Made by a program: the position numbers and the translations under genes. The notes beneath the pieces were generated by a model. The model did not search any database. It was not told the DNA's origin and saw only the letters and a program-made list of their open reading frames with translations. DNA of 64,000 nucleotides, taken from Paenalicyclobacillus ferrooxydans. GTDB lineage: Bacteria > Bacillota > Bacilli > Alicyclobacillales > Alicyclobacillaceae. The stretch's first letter is position 1. Every line of letters begins with the position of its first letter. Location of the stretch: the NCBI RefSeq assembly GCF_001399675.1, contig NZ_LJCO01000008.1, positions 124,001 through 188,000 on the forward strand, written 5' to 3'. Below are positions 44,951 to 54,598 of the stretch, piece after piece.

Positions 44951-45453
44951 AACAACCTGAGGCGGCCGCCTACGAATGAATGGAAAAATGACCGGCAGGG
45001 TCGACCCTCGTGAGCGTCCGACGCACCTCGGGAGCCCTCCGAAGCACCTCCGAAACACCGACACAGGTAGGGTACAGGTAGGGCGTTAAGTATCATACAA
45101 GGGACAATTTGTCCCTACGGCAATCTGCATTCTCCCGTGTCTTCATCGATCAGGGGAAAGATTGTTCGCTAACCGCTGAATTCTACACACGGGTGAGAAA
45201 TTAGGGGGAAATGTGTACCTTGTTCGCCAGATCGAGTGCCCAAACAGCCTCCGGACAGGTCAGAAGGGAAAAAAGTTCCCTTGTTTGGATGCGGAATCGC
45301 GAAAAATACCGTATAAGAAACAAAATGACTGTTGTTGACGATTGCCGCCTCGCTGTCGGTGAGGCTGCCCCCTACTGCCCCCCATACTGTCCACTGCCCC
45401 CTCGCTGTAGGTGATTGCCCCCCGTCTGGTGCACAGGCTTATTGTCTTATGTC
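44951..45453. other. Intergenic region, low-complexity, no clear gene
   Basis: Lies between repeat locus A and the stop of the IclR gene. It contains short imperfect repeats such as CTCGCTGT(C/A)GGTGA at 45349 and 45401 and runs of C. No frame has a ribosome binding site. Confidence 0.4.
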
Positions 45454-46524
45454 TTATTGTTGCCTCAGGCTGCGCGCGATGGCTTCTGCCGCACGTTGGA
45501 CCAAGGGTATCCACGATTTGCGTTCCTCAGTCGTGTGACGGAAGAGCGGACCGAGCACGGCTACCCCTCCAAGTAACAGGCCCTGCCCTGTTCGAATCGG
45601 TGCTGCGATGGCAAAAGCCCCTTTGTCCAGTTCCTCTTCACTATAGGCATAGCCATCGTGCACGATTTGCTCCAGTTCGCACTGCAAATCAGCGTTCAGG
45701 ACCCTGCCGAATCCCGATCCTGACATGTTTCCCGTCTCGGCACCGGATGGTGTACTCAGGTCACCGCTGCTCGCCGACGCCCTGACGCGAGTCATGTAGG
45801 AATGTTGCTGATCCGGTGGCAGGTACGCGAGCAGCACTTTACGGGTCGCTCCCCTGTGCAGAGGGCGCATGCTGCCGACGACCGTCGTCAGTTTGATGCT
45901 GTTTGCACTGTCGATGGAGGCGATGCATAGACCGTCGTGGCTGACCGGATCGACAACCGTTAGGCTTACACTCTCGCCCGTTTCCCGCGCAAGCTGTTCC
46001 ATCCATGGCCATGCTGCCCGTTTGAGTTCTTCATGAGGATTCGCGGCCATACCCAGCGTAAACGCAGTGAGGCCCAAACGGTACTTCCGAGTCGTCGGAT
46101 TTTGATACAGGTAACCATACTCGACTAAGGTGGCTGTCAGCCGCGACACGACGGTCTGCGGCAAGCCCAGCCTCTGCACCAGTTCTTTGATCCCAAGTTC
46201 CCTGCCTTGAGCCGAGGCCGATCCCGATTCACCCAGGTTGTTACCGAGATGATTTAACCCACTGTCTGGTTGATCGCTTTGGAAGCAGTTTAAGAGCATG
46301 AGGCCGCGCGCCAGAGTTTGCGCGGTTCGGGTCTGCTGTGCGCGATTCTCCGTTGTCCGGGTCTGTATCGCTCCGGCCTGCACGACTTCCGGGCTCTGAT
46401 CTGTCCGGGTCTGCTGTGCGCGCGCCTCCATTGTGCCCGTCTGAGCCGTTCGAGCCTGCGCTCTCTCATCGTGTGTTGCCCGGGTCTGAGCCGCCCGGAT
46501 CTGCGCTCTCTCATCGTGCGCCAT
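45454..46524 (-). CDS. IclR-family transcriptional regulator with N-terminal repeat extension
   Basis: The C-terminal ~250 residues are a normal IclR: helix-turn-helix LGIKELVQRLGLPQTVVSRL and effector domain with RKYRLGLTAFTLG and LHRGATRKVLLAYL. Before it sits a ~70-residue hydrophilic stretch of 15-residue degenerate repeats (HDERAQIRAAQTRAT, HDERAQARTAQTGTM and further RAQQTRTAQT). A further ~27-residue low-complexity insert (SDQPDSGLNHLGNN...) splits the HTH region, and a third (SASSGDLSTPSGAE) lies in the effector domain. No start has a good ribosome binding site. The gene follows the dehydrogenase/CoA-transferase operon and probably controls it. Confidence 0.8.
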   Translation of the reverse strand: MAHDERAQIRAAQTRATHDERAQARTAQTGTMEARAQQTRTDQSPEVVQAGAIQTRTTENRAQQTRTAQTLARGLMLLNCFQSDQPDSGLNHLGNNLGESGSASAQGRELGIKELVQRLGLPQTVVSRLTATLVEYGYLYQNPTTRKYRLGLTAFTLGMAANPHEELKRAAWPWMEQLARETGESVSLTVVDPVSHDGLCIASIDSANSIKLTTVVGSMRPLHRGATRKVLLAYLPPDQQHSYMTRVRASASSGDLSTPSGAETGNMSGSGFGRVLNADLQCELEQIVHDGYAYSEEELDKGAFAIAAPIRTGQGLLLGGVAVLGPLFRHTTEERKSWIPLVQRAAEAIARSLRQQ

Positions 46525-46563
46525 CTGGGTCTGAGCCTTACTGGATGTCTGTTCCTCGATGGC

Positions 46564-47760
46564 TCACACCTCCGGGTTCCATGCCGGGAGCATTTTGTTG
46601 AGCGGCCTGTCTTCGCGAAATCCGAGTGCGTACTCGGCCTGCATAATGGTGTGGATTTCGTGGGTCCCTTCGTAAATCACGAGGGCCTTCGAGTTCCTGA
46701 GGAAGCGCTCCACCGGGTACTCGTTGGAATAGCCGTTCGCGCCGTGGATCTCGATGGCGTCCGTTGCCGATTTAAACGCCGTGTCTGCCGCGACCCACTT
46801 GGCAAGTGAGGTCTCACGGGTGTTCCGGACGCCTTGGTTTTTCAGCCACCCTGCACGGTACACCAGCAGATCGGATACCTGCAGTCCGGCTTCCATTTTC
46901 GCAATCATCTGTTGCACCAGCTGATGGTGGGCGATGGCTTTGCCGAACGTTTTTCGTTCGAGCGCGTATTTGACCGAGGCATCGAGGCAAGCCCGGGTTA
47001 ATCCGGCAGCCCCTGCGGCAACAGTGAAGCGTCCGTTGTCGAGAGCAGACATCGCAATCTTGAACCCTTCGCCTTCTTCGCCAACGCGGTTTTCCACTGG
47101 GACACGGACGTTCTCAAGGATGACCTCACCTGTGTCACCGCCGTGGATGCCGAGTTTGCCCTTGATGGGGCGTGTGGTGACCCCCGGGAACGAACGTTCT
47201 ACGATGAACGCCGTCATGCCTTTGTGTTTCAGACTGGGATCGACGGTTGCGAACACCAGGATGTTGTCCGCGTAATTGGCCATCGAGATCCACAGTTTCG
47301 ATCCGTTCAGCACATACGAGTTTCCGTCACGGACCGCGCGGGTGCGGATGGAGCCAGCGTCTGACCCTGCGTCCGGTTCAGTCAGACCGAATGCTCCGAG
47401 TTTCTTGCCTTGGGCTTGAGGAACCAGGTAGCGCTGTTTCTGGTCTTCCGTACCCCACTGTAAAAGGGTCATGCTGTTTAGACCAGTATGTACTGACACC
47501 GCAGTCCGATAGGCTGTGTCCCCGTATTCCAGCTCACTACAGACAATCGCTAAGGCGTTGTAGTCCATTCCAGCACCGCCGTATTGCTCCGGAATGCAGA
47601 CACCCATCAGGCCAAGCGCTGAAAGTTTGTCGATCACGCTCATTTCAAAATGGTGATCCTCATCCCACTCCTTAATGTGCGGCAGGATCTCGTTTTGCGT
47701 AAACCTGCGGACCATCGACTGAAGCTCAAGTTGTTCTTGACTCAGTGAGAAATCGAACAT
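46564..47760 (-). CDS. Acyl-CoA dehydrogenase (second)
   Basis: A 398-aa FAD enzyme. Motifs are LGAFGLTEPDAGSDAGSIRT, GANGYSNEYPVERFLRNSKA and the catalytic Glu in IYEGTHEIHT. The closest functional types by pattern are short-chain or glutaryl-CoA-like dehydrogenases, but the substrate is uncertain. The ATG at 47760 follows AAAGGAG; its start overlaps the CoA-transferase 3' end by 19 bp, so the two are coupled. The sequence differs from the dehydrogenase at 18683. Confidence 0.92.
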   Translation of the reverse strand: MFDFSLSQEQLELQSMVRRFTQNEILPHIKEWDEDHHFEMSVIDKLSALGLMGVCIPEQYGGAGMDYNALAIVCSELEYGDTAYRTAVSVHTGLNSMTLLQWGTEDQKQRYLVPQAQGKKLGAFGLTEPDAGSDAGSIRTRAVRDGNSYVLNGSKLWISMANYADNILVFATVDPSLKHKGMTAFIVERSFPGVTTRPIKGKLGIHGGDTGEVILENVRVPVENRVGEEGEGFKIAMSALDNGRFTVAAGAAGLTRACLDASVKYALERKTFGKAIAHHQLVQQMIAKMEAGLQVSDLLVYRAGWLKNQGVRNTRETSLAKWVAADTAFKSATDAIEIHGANGYSNEYPVERFLRNSKALVIYEGTHEIHTIMQAEYALGFREDRPLNKMLPAWNPEV

Positions 47761-48947
47761 GTTTTCAACACTCCTTTGTCTATCCATGATTGAACTTGCT
47801 CTGGCAGAAAGCCAAGCTCGTTCAGAACATCGACGGTGTGTTCGCCGTGCCTAGGAGGAACGCGCTTGTAACAGACTGGGCTCTCCGACAGCTTCAGCGG
47901 GCTCGCAACCAGACGTAAATCGCCAAGCACGGGATGGTTGACATGCCACAGCATGTCTCGCCTTGCAGTGTCCTCAGCTTCTAGCGCTTCTTTCACACTT
48001 AGGACGGGCCCCGATGGAACATTCGCCTCAGCACAGCCAGCAAGGATCTGCGATGTAGTAAGCTGCTTGAAAGTTGCAGACAGGACCCTGACCAAAGTGT
48101 CCCGGTTCGCCACTCGCAGTTCGTTCGTTTGAAACCGCGGGTCTAAGAGGACATCATCAAGCCCAAACACGCGGCACAAAGCCGCAAATTGATGATTGTT
48201 ACCGACGGTGATAATGACGGAACCATCTGCTGTATCAAACAACTGATAAGGAACGATGTTTGGGTGACCATTTCCGAGCCGGGGGGCGTCTTTACCTCCA
48301 ATCAGCACATTGCTTGCCACATTTGCCAACATGGCAATTTGAGCATCGTAGAGCGCCATGTCGATCCGTTGGCCTTTTCCCGTTCTCTGTTTGAACAAGA
48401 GTGCAGCCTGAATCGCAATCGTCGCGTAAAGTCCAGTGAAGAGGTCTGTGATGGCCACCCCGACTTTCATCGGCTGGCCTTGTGGTTCACCCGTAATCCT
48501 CATCAGTCCGCCAACAGCCTGCATGATGTAGTCGTATCCCGGACGTAGGTCATTACTGCCATAACCGGAAACGGAGCAGTAAATAACCTCCTGGTTGAAC
48601 TCACGGATGTGGTTGTAGGAGACCCCAAGTTTATCGGCCACAGGCGGAAGAAAGTTGTGAATGACAACATCAGACTGTTTCACTAAGCACTCGATGATCC
48701 GCTTGCCCTCAGTAGATTTGAGGTCCACAGCGATAGAACGCTTGTTTCGGTTGACACATAAAAAGTATGCGCTTTCACCGCCAACGAACGGCGGCCCCCA
48801 AGTCCTTGTTTCGTCACCTGTTGCGACGGGCTCCACTTTGATGACATCAGCACCGAGATCGGCCAGGTTCATTGTGCAAAACGGGCCGGCGAGCACTCTG
48901 GACAGATCGAGGACCTTGATACCGTCAAGTGGCTGCAGGTCCACCAT
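47742..48947 (-). CDS. Type III CoA-transferase (CaiB/BaiF family)
   Basis: A 401-aa enzyme that moves CoA between carboxylic acids. The start PLDGIKVLDLSRVLAGPFCT is the family hallmark, with RPGYDYIMQAVGGLM and the probable catalytic Asp in VGVAITDLFTGLYA. It sits first in an operon with an acyl-CoA dehydrogenase and an IclR regulator. The three probably activate and oxidise one organic acid; which acid cannot be read here. Confidence 0.93.
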   Translation of the reverse strand: MVDLQPLDGIKVLDLSRVLAGPFCTMNLADLGADVIKVEPVATGDETRTWGPPFVGGESAYFLCVNRNKRSIAVDLKSTEGKRIIECLVKQSDVVIHNFLPPVADKLGVSYNHIREFNQEVIYCSVSGYGSNDLRPGYDYIMQAVGGLMRITGEPQGQPMKVGVAITDLFTGLYATIAIQAALLFKQRTGKGQRIDMALYDAQIAMLANVASNVLIGGKDAPRLGNGHPNIVPYQLFDTADGSVIITVGNNHQFAALCRVFGLDDVLLDPRFQTNELRVANRDTLVRVLSATFKQLTTSQILAGCAEANVPSGPVLSVKEALEAEDTARRDMLWHVNHPVLGDLRLVASPLKLSESPVCYKRVPPRHGEHTVDVLNELGFLPEQVQSWIDKGVLKTCSISH

Positions 48948-49066
48948 CTCCTTTCGAGATCCGATAATCGAATGATGATTCCTATAATCAATGGTAGAAC
49001 AGTTTACTGAACATTACAACTAGAGCCCCGGAAATCCCTCAGGGGAGATTCGACAAGGGACACGAA

Positions 49067-49178
49067 AGTAGGGACGCAGAAGTAGGGACGCAGAAGTAGG
49101 GACGCAGAAGTAGGGACGCAGAAGTAGGGACGCAGAAGTAGGGACGCAGAAGTAGGGACGCAGAAGTAGGGGCGCAGA
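49067..49178. repeat. 14-bp tandem repeat, eight units
   Basis: The unit AGTAGGGACGCAGA is repeated eight times without gaps (8 x 14 = 112 bp). Seven units are identical and the last has one change (GGGGCG). The period is not a multiple of three, and the open frames across it are by-products. It lies between the stop of the DUF421 gene and the start of the CoA-transferase operon, in an otherwise gene-free stretch (48948-49249). Confidence 0.95.
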
Positions 49179-49249
49179 GAAAGGGAGAAGGAAGACCGGA
49201 AACAAAAGAAGGGGCAGAAGACCAAGGAAGTCGATTCCGGGGTCCAATC

Positions 49250-49912
49250 CTATCGCAGATCTTCGAACAAAGGGGAGAGCTTCTTCTTGTTCAGGTTGTC
49301 GTTGGTTGTATTCCTGGTACCGGTTCTGCTACCGGCGTCCGTTTCGATATCGGATGGTTCCAGACCTCTGGGTTCACTGGAAAGAGTAAAAGAGCCGGGC
49401 AGTGATGTTTGAGATTCCTTTTCCAATCCAAACTCCATCAGTATCCGATGGAGGTCTCTAACGGTTAACGGGCGTGCCTCAGGGATGAGTTCGTAACTCA
49501 GTTCCCCGTTTGACTCAATAACTGCGATTTCAATGTCGGACAACTTTTCGATCCCGGCTTTGCGGAGCCGCGTGTTGAGCTGCCCAAATGTCATATGTAG
49601 TTTCTTTAGACGGTCTCCGTAAGGTACACCGTTTTCGATCACAACGGTTGGCGGCGGAGTCATGAGTTTTGTCAGGAACTTCGACCGCAGTTCAAACCAT
49701 TCAAAGACCCACAACAGACCAACATAAAGGCCGAGTGCAGCAACGGTTTTCCCAAGCCCCTTATCCACCAGCGGGCCTACCATTACTGCACCGACCGAGA
49801 TCATCACGACTGTTGTCGCAATGGTCATTTGCGAGAGTGATTTCTTGCCTGAAAGTCTAACAAACACCAAACTGCAAACAAACAATACAACGCACTTGAT
49901 AATGACACTCAA
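49250..49912 (-). CDS. DUF421 (YetF/YkjA-like) membrane protein
   Basis: About 220 aa. Three N-terminal helices with VRLSGKKSLSQMTIATTVVM, then the cytosolic part with TVVIENGVPYGDRLKKLHMT and LSDIEIAVIESNGELSYEL. The C-terminal ~60 residues are polar and disordered. TTG 49912 is 7 bp after GAGG; a GTG at 49921 overlaps the ribosome binding site. It follows the asparagine synthetase gene closely. Second DUF421 gene of the window, without a DUF1657 extension. Function unknown. Confidence 0.8.
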   Translation of the reverse strand: MSVIIKCVVLFVCSLVFVRLSGKKSLSQMTIATTVVMISVGAVMVGPLVDKGLGKTVAALGLYVGLLWVFEWFELRSKFLTKLMTPPPTVVIENGVPYGDRLKKLHMTFGQLNTRLRKAGIEKLSDIEIAVIESNGELSYELIPEARPLTVRDLHRILMEFGLEKESQTSLPGSFTLSSEPRGLEPSDIETDAGSRTGTRNTTNDNLNKKKLSPLFEDLR

Positions 49913-49930
49913 AGACGACACCTCGTTGTA

Positions 49931-51958
49931 TCAGACGATCTCAACGGACGACTCTTCAGTCGAAACCCCCCGTACATAGAGATCTCTCTCCACGACAGAC
50001 TTCAACCAGAGTTCCATCGTGACCAAACTCCATAAAAGTCTTGCGGACCGACGCTGAGCATCAGGAGAGCTCGAGAGCAGGGATTCAACCATCTGCCGCT
50101 GGTACATATCTTTGGTTACGGCGTCTGGAGACAGCAGAAGATCGCGAATCTGATCATGCCATTCGCCATACACCCATGCTGTAATGGGAACAGGGAAGCC
50201 TGCTTTGGGACGGTGAAGCACATCGTACGGAATCACATCCTGAAATGCTTTCCGGATGATGAACTTGTGTACACCTCTGCGCATCTTATATTTTGCCGGC
50301 AAGCTCAGTGCGTATTCAAACAATCGTTCATTTAAGAATGGCACACGCAACTCTACTGAGTGCGCCATTGATATTTTGTCTGACTTCGTCAGCGTGTTCT
50401 CCGGCAGCCAGTGTACGCAGTCAAACAGTAACATCTGCTGCAGCGGATCGATATTCGTACGAGCGTGATCGCTCAGATGAAGGAATCTTGTGATGGTGCT
50501 TGCACTCCAGTGCCTTGGCGCGGTCTTGGCTGCGTCTCGGAGTTCCTGTGCAAACAGGCGGTTTATTTCATCCGTATCGAACAGTTCACCAATACTCCGG
50601 TACCACTCTGTGACGGGCTTGATGGAGTGCTCGACAAGGTTCGTACCCGGCCAGCGAGCGTCTTTCAGGAATTCGTACAACCCCTGTCTGAAGTTTTTCG
50701 GGAACGCATTTAGTGCTCTCAGCCAGTACGTTTGCCGGTACAGACTGTACCCAGCAAACAGCTCGTCCATTCCTTCACCGCTGAACATGACGCGGTGTCC
50801 AGATTGATGCGCCAGCCGGCTTGCAAACCAGAGCGGCAGTGCAGTCGGATCGGCGATGGGTTCATCGAGATCGGAAACAATCTGGGGAAGTAGATCCCAG
50901 GTTTCATTTGCGTCGAACTCTTCTGCACGGTGCTCACAGCCGAACAGGTCAGCGACCTGACGCGCATAGCTGTGTTCGTCGTATTCGGTCGATACGTATT
51001 GATTTGCGGAGGCGGGGGGCTTAAAACTGACTGTAATGGTATTCGGCGCCGTCCCAAACAGTTTCGTTTGCAACGCGACGAGGAGCGTTGAATCGAGGCC
51101 TCCGCTTAACAGTACGCTCGACTTTACTCCGTCGGCCCGTTGTGCGTTAACTGCATCTTCAATCAGCCCACGCACATGCTGTTGCTTTTCAACGTCTGTT
51201 GTGAGATGAGAAACGACGGGGGCGGTCGGACTGGAATCACTCGCTTGCCGAGCGGGGTTGACGGATGAATCAACATCAATCGATGTCATTAGCGTCGGTT
51301 TCCAGTACCCTTGCACACGCAATTGACGTCCATGAATGACGGCGTAATGGGCGGGCGGCAATTTTTCAATGCGCTCGACCAATGTGTACGGGGCAGGTGC
51401 AAACCGTAATTCGTGATAGGATGCGAGTGCGGATACGTTCAGCTGACCAGGCGCAAAAGGGAGCAGCGCTCTTAGCTCGGAAGCAAAGGCGAAGGCATCG
51501 TCAGTGTTGATGTAGTACAAGGGCTTCACGCCAATGCGATCGCGCGCGATCAGCATGCGCTGCCGTTCAGCATCCCAGATGGACAGCGCAAAGATACCCT
51601 CCAAGTGTGAGAGGAACTGCTCACCATATTCTTCATACAGGTGAATGATGACCTCGACATCGGAGTCCGTCTGGAATTCGTGACCGTGGAAGGTCAAGGT
51701 TTCTTTTAGAGCATGATAATTGTATATCTCACCATTACAGACAACAGCACAGGTGTGCGTTTCATTCCAAATTGGTTGAACACCGTTATCGCCGCCGACA
51801 ATTGCAAGTCGTGTCATTCCGAGTGCGACGTTCGGATTAATAAAATGATAAGTGGCGTCCGGACCTCGGTGCTCCAACTCCGTCAGCATTGCTTTCAAGT
51901 CTTCCGTGTAAAGCAAACCTGAGTTGGACCGTGGGACGATGCCAGCGATTCCACACAT
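49931..51958 (-). CDS. asnB: Glutamine-hydrolysing asparagine synthetase
   Basis: ATP-dependent amidation of aspartate using glutamine. The N-terminal Ntn amidotransferase has nucleophile Cys2 in MCGIAGIV and VVCNGEIYNYHALKE. The synthetase domain has the PP-loop SVLLSGGLDSTLLVAL and MFSGEGMDELFAGYSLYRQT. Length (675 aa) is that of AsnB/AsnO proteins of Bacillus rather than the 550-aa E. coli type. An AAGAGG ribosome binding site precedes the ATG. Bacillus has forms used in vegetative growth, sporulation or peptidoglycan amidation; the exact role is not decided here. Confidence 0.93.
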   Translation of the reverse strand: MCGIAGIVPRSNSGLLYTEDLKAMLTELEHRGPDATYHFINPNVALGMTRLAIVGGDNGVQPIWNETHTCAVVCNGEIYNYHALKETLTFHGHEFQTDSDVEVIIHLYEEYGEQFLSHLEGIFALSIWDAERQRMLIARDRIGVKPLYYINTDDAFAFASELRALLPFAPGQLNVSALASYHELRFAPAPYTLVERIEKLPPAHYAVIHGRQLRVQGYWKPTLMTSIDVDSSVNPARQASDSSPTAPVVSHLTTDVEKQQHVRGLIEDAVNAQRADGVKSSVLLSGGLDSTLLVALQTKLFGTAPNTITVSFKPPASANQYVSTEYDEHSYARQVADLFGCEHRAEEFDANETWDLLPQIVSDLDEPIADPTALPLWFASRLAHQSGHRVMFSGEGMDELFAGYSLYRQTYWLRALNAFPKNFRQGLYEFLKDARWPGTNLVEHSIKPVTEWYRSIGELFDTDEINRLFAQELRDAAKTAPRHWSASTITRFLHLSDHARTNIDPLQQMLLFDCVHWLPENTLTKSDKISMAHSVELRVPFLNERLFEYALSLPAKYKMRRGVHKFIIRKAFQDVIPYDVLHRPKAGFPVPITAWVYGEWHDQIRDLLLSPDAVTKDMYQRQMVESLLSSSPDAQRRSARLLWSLVTMELWLKSVVERDLYVRGVSTEESSVEIV

Positions 51959-52193
51959 AATTTCAACCTCTTTCCCTGGGCAAAAGGCATCACGTTCGGA
52001 GCAGGAATCTCTTTAACTCTTAACTGTGGCAATGGTTGCCAAACGATTGTAAGATACCCAGATGAGAGCAAAACAATGCGTTCTTTAAGATTGCATGACC
52101 ACATCATGAGAATTTGGTGAGAAACACCCACTCAAAGACTTGCTGCTCTACTTTAGGAGAAGACATCGGTGTATGATGCGATTGCGAGGTGAG

Positions 52194-52898
52194 ATGATGG
52201 ACGAACTGTATCGAAGTACGGATGAGCAGTACCGAATTCTCATTGTCGAGGATGAATTGGATATTGCCGGCTTTTTAAAACTCGAACTGGAACATGAAGG
52301 CTATGAGGTCGTCGCTTGTCATGATGGACGCAGCGCATTAGAGGAAGCACGAAATCAGGAGTGGAACTTGATTATCCTGGATATTATGCTGCCTGGTATC
52401 AATGGTATGGAGATTTGCAGACGGATTCGGACGCAAAGTGACGTGCCGATTATCATGTTGACGGCGAGGAATACAGTTCCGGACCGGGTTGCAGGTCTCG
52501 ACAGCGGGGCGGACGATTACGTCGTCAAGCCGTTTGCGATTGAAGAGCTCCTTGCTCGCGTACGGGCTCTAATTCGTCGCAACGTCCCCAAGTCAAAAGC
52601 GGAACAAATGCAACTTGGCGGCCTGACTTTGGACAAGGCTACGAGAGAGGTTTTCCGCGGCGAGGAATCGATTCAGTTGACGGCGCGGGAATTTGACCTG
52701 TTAGAGACCTTCATGATGCACGCGAATCACGTATTAACAAGACAGCAAATCCTTGAATTGGTCTGGGGATATGATTTCGTCGGTGAGACCAATGTGGTCG
52801 ATGTTTATGTCCGTTATCTGCGGGCCAAAATTGATGTCCCGTTTCGCACACAACTAATTCAAACCGTACGTGGAGTCGGTTACATTTTTAAAGTTTGA
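52194..52898 (+). CDS. OmpR/PhoB-type response regulator
   Basis: About 234 aa. The receiver has Asp63 in LIILDIMLPG, the conserved Lys in DDYVVKPF, and an acidic pair ED. The C-terminal winged helix ends VDVYVRYLRAKIDV and RGVGYIFKV. GAGGTGAG precedes two adjacent ATGs (52194, 52197); an ATG further upstream is also possible. Operon with the kinase gene that follows. The signal is unknown. Confidence 0.92.
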   Translation: MMDELYRSTDEQYRILIVEDELDIAGFLKLELEHEGYEVVACHDGRSALEEARNQEWNLIILDIMLPGINGMEICRRIRTQSDVPIIMLTARNTVPDRVAGLDSGADDYVVKPFAIEELLARVRALIRRNVPKSKAEQMQLGGLTLDKATREVFRGEESIQLTAREFDLLETFMMHANHVLTRQQILELVWGYDFVGETNVVDVYVRYLRAKIDVPFRTQLIQTVRGVGYIFKV

Positions 52899-53008
52899 CA
52901 GGATTAAGCTGTGGAAAGTCAGTTAGATGGCACGACCAAACAGCCAGCCGCAAGTCCGTTGACTGGCATGACCAAACAGACTGTAAAGGCCAGACTAGGT
53001 GGGATGGA

Positions 53009-54403
53009 ATGAAATTAAAAATCGCATCGTTTACAGCTGTTGTCATGATGGTCGTACTCTGTATTCTGGATGTGTTCATTTACTTTACATTACAGACCCA
53101 TCTGGCGAACCTTCAAATGGGCAACATGAATAACACTTCGGTGTCCGCGGCGGATTATGTGGAACGTGTACTGACCGACGGGGGAAGCCTGCGTACCGGG
53201 TCGGATTATCGTTGGTTGGACCGTTTTCTGCGCGAAGGGCAGGAGATCTACGTCCTTGGTCCAGATGGCAAAGTTCGTGGACGAACGGGGGCCAATTTAC
53301 TGAAAACCGTTGCACCGCCTGTGGATGTGGAGTCAGGCGTGCAACAGGGGCATCTGACTGTGCACGGCGCTTCCATCATGTACTCCGTAACTCCCATTGT
53401 TGATGACGACTCTGCCCGGATTATTGGGTACGTAGAACTCCTTTCGGACACCGCTTCGGAAAAAGACTACATGAGGTTGCTTGTTACAGTGCTGGTGATT
53501 GGATCGTTTGGTGCCGTCCTGTTGACAGCCCTCGGCGGATACGTCATTTCGGCAGCAGCCACGCGCCCACTGAAGCGGATGATGATCACGGTGGGACGCA
53601 TCGAGGCAAACCGGTTGCATGAACGGGTGCCACTGCCCCGCCGAAGGGACGAGGTGGCAGCTTTATCGCAGGCATTTAACCGCATGCTGGGACGGATTGA
53701 GCGCTCCTTCGAACAGCAGAGCCAATTCGTGGCTGACGCGTCGCATGAAATCCGGACACCGCTGACCATTATCCAAGGTTACGCAAATCTGCTCAAACGG
53801 TGGGGGAAATCGGATCCCAATGTGCTTGAGCAAGGGCTTCTTGTGATTGAAAACGAGTCGAGAAGATTACGTACGCTCGCCGATGACCTCCTGACCCTTG
53901 CCGGGATGGAGGCTTCAGTCAACGATGAGCCGCATGTTGTGGATGTTGATGAAGTCATCGCAGAGACGATTGAAACGCTCGCGCCGCTTTATCCAGAGCG
54001 GACCATTCAGTCCTTTCTTGGAGGAGCGGAGGTCGCGATGGCTCCTTCGCATTTCAGAAGACTCTGCACAAACCTGCTCGACAACGCCCTCAAATACACG
54101 CCGCAGGGGCAGGAAGTTAATGTTCGAACTTCTGTGGATGGCCGCGTGGTGCAACTCGAATTTGAAGATACCGGTGCAGGGATCCCGGAAGATGCGCTCC
54201 CACATATTTTTGAGCGGTTTTATCGTGTAGAGAAGTCCCGAGATCGCAAAGGCGGTGGGACAGGACTTGGTTTGGCAATTGTCAAGGAACTCATCGATCT
54301 GTACGGTGGGACCATCGGTGTTCACAGCACCCTCGCGCAAGGAACCACGTTTACGGTACGCTTGCCGCGTGTACGGGAACGGCCAGGAAAGACACAGGAG
54401 TAG
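53009..54403 (+). CDS. Membrane sensor histidine kinase (HAMP-HisKA-HATPase)
   Basis: A 464-aa kinase. One membrane helix at residues ~5-27, an extracytoplasmic sensor (~28-155) with YVLGPDGKVRGRTG, a second helix (~156-182), HAMP, phosphoacceptor His246 in DASHEIRTPLTIIQGYANLL, and an HATPase domain with DTGAGIPEDALPHIF and GTGLGLAIVKELI. The ATG at 53009 follows GGTGGGATGGA. The 110 bp between it and the regulator gene carry a short direct repeat (GGCA(C/T)GACCAAACAG). Partner of the regulator at 52194. Resembles the ArlS/BaeS type but the stimulus is unknown. Confidence 0.92.
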   Translation: MKLKIASFTAVVMMVVLCILDVFIYFTLQTHLANLQMGNMNNTSVSAADYVERVLTDGGSLRTGSDYRWLDRFLREGQEIYVLGPDGKVRGRTGANLLKTVAPPVDVESGVQQGHLTVHGASIMYSVTPIVDDDSARIIGYVELLSDTASEKDYMRLLVTVLVIGSFGAVLLTALGGYVISAAATRPLKRMMITVGRIEANRLHERVPLPRRRDEVAALSQAFNRMLGRIERSFEQQSQFVADASHEIRTPLTIIQGYANLLKRWGKSDPNVLEQGLLVIENESRRLRTLADDLLTLAGMEASVNDEPHVVDVDEVIAETIETLAPLYPERTIQSFLGGAEVAMAPSHFRRLCTNLLDNALKYTPQGQEVNVRTSVDGRVVQLEFEDTGAGIPEDALPHIFERFYRVEKSRDRKGGGTGLGLAIVKELIDLYGGTIGVHSTLAQGTTFTVRLPRVRERPGKTQE

Positions 54404-54460
54404 GGCGTAGGGCGCAGCGGGCGTAGCGGATATGGCGTAGGGCGCAGCGGACATGGCGTA
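54404..54460. repeat. Short direct repeat after the kinase gene
   Basis: GGCGTAGGGCGCAGCGG occurs at 54404 and 54434 (30 bp apart), with a degraded third start at 54455. G-rich and gene-free. It overlaps nothing coding. Confidence 0.75.
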
Positions 54461-54598
54461 GGGGCGTGGGTTATTGACGTTCCTTTTTTGTTTACATAGG
54501 ATAGAATGGATGATCCGTCTGACTTATTTGGCTTGCCTGCATCTTTTATTAGACATTCTGAGACGGAAAGACTTGTCTGTCCAAATGAGGTGAATACC

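Noticed and set aside
44816-45096. Minus-strand reading frames across repeat locus A
   Set aside because: No start signal; they arise from the 51-bp repeats and GC-rich flanks.
49004-49247. Two overlapping ~75-aa minus-strand proteins with SLLLRPYFCVPT repeats
   Set aside because: They are by-products of the 14-bp tandem repeat, which passes the same sequence through all three frames.
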